Of a stretch of DNA of 64,000 nucleotides, positions 61,217 to 64,000 are shown piece after piece. Source of the DNA: Adenanthera pavonina (Eukaryota > Streptophyta > Magnoliopsida > Fabales > Fabaceae). The notes beneath the pieces were generated by a model, which saw only the letters and a list, made by a program, of their open reading frames with translations, was not told where the DNA came from and made no database searches. The translations under genes were made by a program, and so were the position numbers. The stretch covers positions 23,968,001-24,032,000 of the forward strand of contig JAIVEN010000010.1 in NCBI GenBank assembly GCA_026686845.1, given 5' to 3'. The stretch's first letter is position 1, and every line of letters begins with the position of its first letter.

Positions 61217-62074
61217 TGTAACAACTCTCAAAATGTTGCCCTGGACTTAGTCACAAGCTAATAAGAAGTTGCCTTATATCTTGTATAGCACTGAAGGGAC
61301 CAAGATTGAAGGAAGGATCAAATGTGACAAAGTATCAAATTGGAAACAGAAAAGCATCATGTTGCGGTGAGGTACAAGGCTGTTGTAGTGAGACACTCTA
61401 GTAATTTGAAAAATTTTGGGGTCAAGAGCACTCGTGCATTGGTGAGAGTCACAAAATTTGTTTAAATCATACAAGAACCAGTCAGACGAAAAAGAATAAA
61501 TTGAAGAAGAATGAGAGAAGCTTTGTTAGGGTTCATGAAATTCAATCTTGAGGAGTGATTTCTGGACTCAAGAAGCCTCAATCTTGGTTGGTAAGTGATC
61601 TCTAACCTCTCTTCCTATCTTTCCTTCTTGAAACTTAGCTACAATCCATGGGAGAATGTTGAGTTTAAGTTGGTTTGTATTTTCTACCAATTAAAATAAG
61701 TAGAAATGGATTATTGAAGTGTTATTTAGTGTTCTAAAGTTTTGGACATGAGTTTGGTTGGATTGTGAGGGATTTGAGTGGAACCCTAAGTTAAGAATGG
61801 CTTGGAGTTCTTTAAATTCAAAGGGTATGTTATTGTTTATGTTTTGGACGATTGTTTGGTCATTATTAAAGCATGAGTATGCTAAGGAAACAATGGGTCA
61901 AGCTTGAATAATGAAATTATTAGTGATGGATTGCTATGTGTATTGTAATAATTGAGGATAATGTGATGTTATAGTGCATAATTGGCTATTTGGAGGTGGT
62001 TGATTTGTGTTTGATGCTTCGGAGACTTGCCAAATCCCCTGTGTGCTTTGTGTTGGCAACTCAAAGTAACCAGG

Positions 62075-63711
62075 TATTGGAGATTGTGCCCAAGGCTAAT
62101 TATTGTATTATGAACATTGCTCTTCATTATGAAAAAGGTGTTTTTTTTTCTTACATCATTATATTATTTGCATATTTTCTTTATAATAATATCCTTGGAT
62201 AAATTATTTTATCCTAAATGTCCCTAGTCAATCATCTTTGTGGGAATAATGATGAACTAAGGCTAGTATGATTTTGATTGATAATTATGTGATAATTATG
62301 TATGAAGATACAAATTAAAATCATAAGCTCCTATTAAAGAATAGGCGCTGGATCGACCTGTTATGAGATAGCTACATGGATCAAGTCATAAGCATATCTC
62401 ATATATAACTGTCTCACTAAGCCCTCAGACATGAGATCATCATGACTTCCTACATGGGGAACATTATACTTTGGCATAGTCAAAAGTCACTTTTATTCAA
62501 GAGATCATAAATGCTATGATCGAGTATAGTGGAAATTGAGTGAAGGAAGATGAATGATCAAGATGGAATTCGTCCCTCTAATTAATGGAGAGATAGATCT
62601 AGGCCCCTCGATGAGTGAGATCGAGAAATGTATGGCCGTGCTCGAATGGAAGAGTTTCCATTTCTTCTATCAGTGTTCGGAGATCTAGAAAGTGACGGTC
62701 AAGTAAAATGAGGATGACATTTCCATGCCTCATACTTAACCCATATATCATGAGACAAAAGGGATGTAATCGGCTTATATGAAAGGTTACATCGGATCTC
62801 CGACCTCATATGATTTGAGTAGTCACAATATCTTGCTAGAGACCACTTGTGACTTGTGGGTCCAATAGTGTTATTAGTCCACTGCCAACATCATATGGAC
62901 CTACAGGGTCACACACAAGAACAAGCCAACTCGAGCTAGAATGTCCAGATTCATTGAATATAAAATGTGTCTAGATTCAATGAATTTAATGTTCAATTTA
63001 GGGTGATAGAATTATATATATATGATATATATATTAAAATTCAAAATATATATATATTGTTCAAATTAATTCAAATAAACTAGTTTTAAATTTAATTATA
63101 TATGATAGATTTAAATTTAAACTAATGTCATAATCTAAATTTGATTTAGATTTAATTCTAAATTTGAATTTAAATTAATAATCTAAATTTGATTTATATG
63201 ATAAATTAAATCCAGATTTGATTCTAGATAAAGATTAGATAGTTAGTTTAAATTTAATCTATTAGATAGATTTAAATTCAAACTAATTTATTTAATCAAT
63301 ATTTGATTTAGTTTAAATTATTGATTTAAATTAAACTAATATCAAATCCTATCTATATATTGATATAGAGTAGGGTACTTAACTAATACAATTTTTGAAT
63401 TATCCTAAAGAGAGAGGGGTCGTATACTCAGAGAGTGAGACTGTACATATAAATAGCAAACGGACTTACAGACATCATAACTAGAGGCGTTAGCATACCA
63501 TTCGAGTTGGACTCACCGTTTATATGGTTACTGGTAAAAGGAGCTAACTAGTCGCATTAGTTCCTAGGGTCCGACAAAATGCAAAAAAAAACACCAAGGG
63601 ACGCACCAAAGGTAATTCTTTTTTTACATCTCAATCTAAACAACATTGACAAATCCATGGGAGGGAATTTCTTGATAGTTTTTCTGCCGCGTTGTGCTGA
63701 AATTCCCAACA
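62075..63711 (+). mobile_element. Copia-type solo LTR inside the element D 3' LTR (1.64 kb)
   Basis: Starts TATTGGAGATTGTGCCC (probably once TGTTGG) and ends GAAATTCCCAACA. The uninterrupted 5' LTR reads CCAGGTGTATATG at this point. Here the left flank is CCAGG (62070-62074) and the right flank CTGAG (63712-63716), a duplication eroded by transitions. No coding region. 63000-63390 is very AT-rich with many AAATTTAAATTAA-like repeats. Confidence 0.75.
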
Positions 63712-63884
63712 CTGAGTGTATATGTATGCTTGTTAGTTGTTTGTCATTTGATTATATATATACATGTTTCTTTTCATACCACGATGTTGTTTGTGTGTTC
63801 ATGCGTGGTCCTTTTCATGTCGTGGTATGTACACGGCTAGATGAGGTATTTGTATTTTGATCTGTGACACTTGTATGTGAAGAT

Positions 63885-64000
63885 TGTAACACCCATCATG
63901 ACTTTATTTTTGCATTGTGTACAAAACCAGAGGAAAGCAGGATGGAGGAAGGTTCAAGTGGAGTCTGAAAGAGCTCCACGCCATGGTGAGAAGTAGGGCC
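63885..64000 (+). repeat. Start of another LTR, cut by the window end
   Basis: TGTAACACCCATCATGAC interrupts the element D LTR, which in the other copy continues GGATGATACTAG. Probably a nested gypsy LTR; only 116 bp are visible. Confidence 0.5.

Larger units (their letters stand above)
53617..64000 (+). mobile_element. Element D: Del/Tekay-like Ty3/gypsy element, degenerate, runs off the window
   Basis: A 5' LTR (53617-57840, interrupted), tRNA-iMet-like primer site (57844), 3.4 kb decayed interior, polypurine tract (61202-61216) and 3' LTR from 61217, interrupted twice and incomplete. The interior end, TTCGAGGATGAAATTTCTTC followed by TAAGGAGGGGAGAATGTAAC, is the typical Del/Tekay chromovirus 3' end. 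Both LTRs share long blocks, for example around 53680/61445 and 54290/63720. Confidence 0.8.
61217..64000 (+). repeat. 3' LTR of element D, interrupted and incomplete
   Basis: Starts TGTAACAACTCTC. Present as 61217-62074 and 63712-63884; the remainder is outside the window or displaced by the LTR starting at 63885. Similar to 53617-54475 over its readable length. Confidence 0.75.

Noticed and set aside
1..64000. tRNA, rRNA or host protein-coding genes
   Set aside because: None recognised on either strand; all readable protein motifs belong to LTR retrotransposons.

Overview
The window is plant nuclear repeat DNA, almost certainly from an angiosperm; the species cannot be told from it. It is AT-rich and built almost wholly of nested LTR retrotransposons. 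Their gag, RT, RNase H and integrase motifs are plant Ty1/copia and Ty3/gypsy types, primed by plant initiator-Met and Asp tRNA sites. I see no intact host gene, tRNA, rRNA or CRISPR array. Nearly every reading frame is a decayed retroelement fragment.

Layout. (1) 1-24,411: an Athila-like Ty3/gypsy element, minus strand. Its 5' LTR is 22,963-24,411 and its 3' LTR is cut by the window start (1-256). Three insertions interrupt it: solo LTRs at 4,708-7,546 and 18,156-21,419, and a complete 7.9 kb copia element (element A, 9,559-17,442, plus strand) lying in the protease region. (2) 24,412-25,243: unassigned sequence, possibly older host DNA. (3) 25,244-41,678: a 16.4 kb copia element of Sirevirus/Maximus type (element B, minus strand) with gag, protease, integrase, RT, RNase H and a 735-codon extra ORF. 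A 4.6 kb Ogre/Tat-like solo LTR (31,180-35,781) splits its pol. (4) 41,772-53,616: a truncated gypsy element of family T, with two further solo LTRs of the same family nested inside it (42,557-45,102 and 50,221-53,156). (5) 53,617-64,000: a Del/Tekay-like gypsy element (element D) running off the window. Its 5' LTR carries a solo LTR of the element B family (55,565-57,391). Its 3' LTR carries a copia-type solo LTR (62,075-63,711) and meets another LTR start at 63,885.

Most boundaries were fixed by TG...CA termini plus 5-bp target-site duplications: CCAAG, ATATT, GCTTG, GTATG, CAAAA/CATAA, TGTAG/TGCAG, TGATA/TGATG.

The most interesting biology is in the two related copia families. Element A carries only gag, while element B has the full enzyme set. 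They share promoter layout, PBS and gag, so A may have depended on a B-like partner. Both have LTRs packed with the palindrome AAATTCGAATTT and a CAGACGAA motif. A cluster of the same motifs sits inside element B just upstream of its extra ORF, as an internal promoter might. That ORF has three premature stops and no frameshift, and its domain also appears in the 3' ORF of the unrelated Athila-like element.
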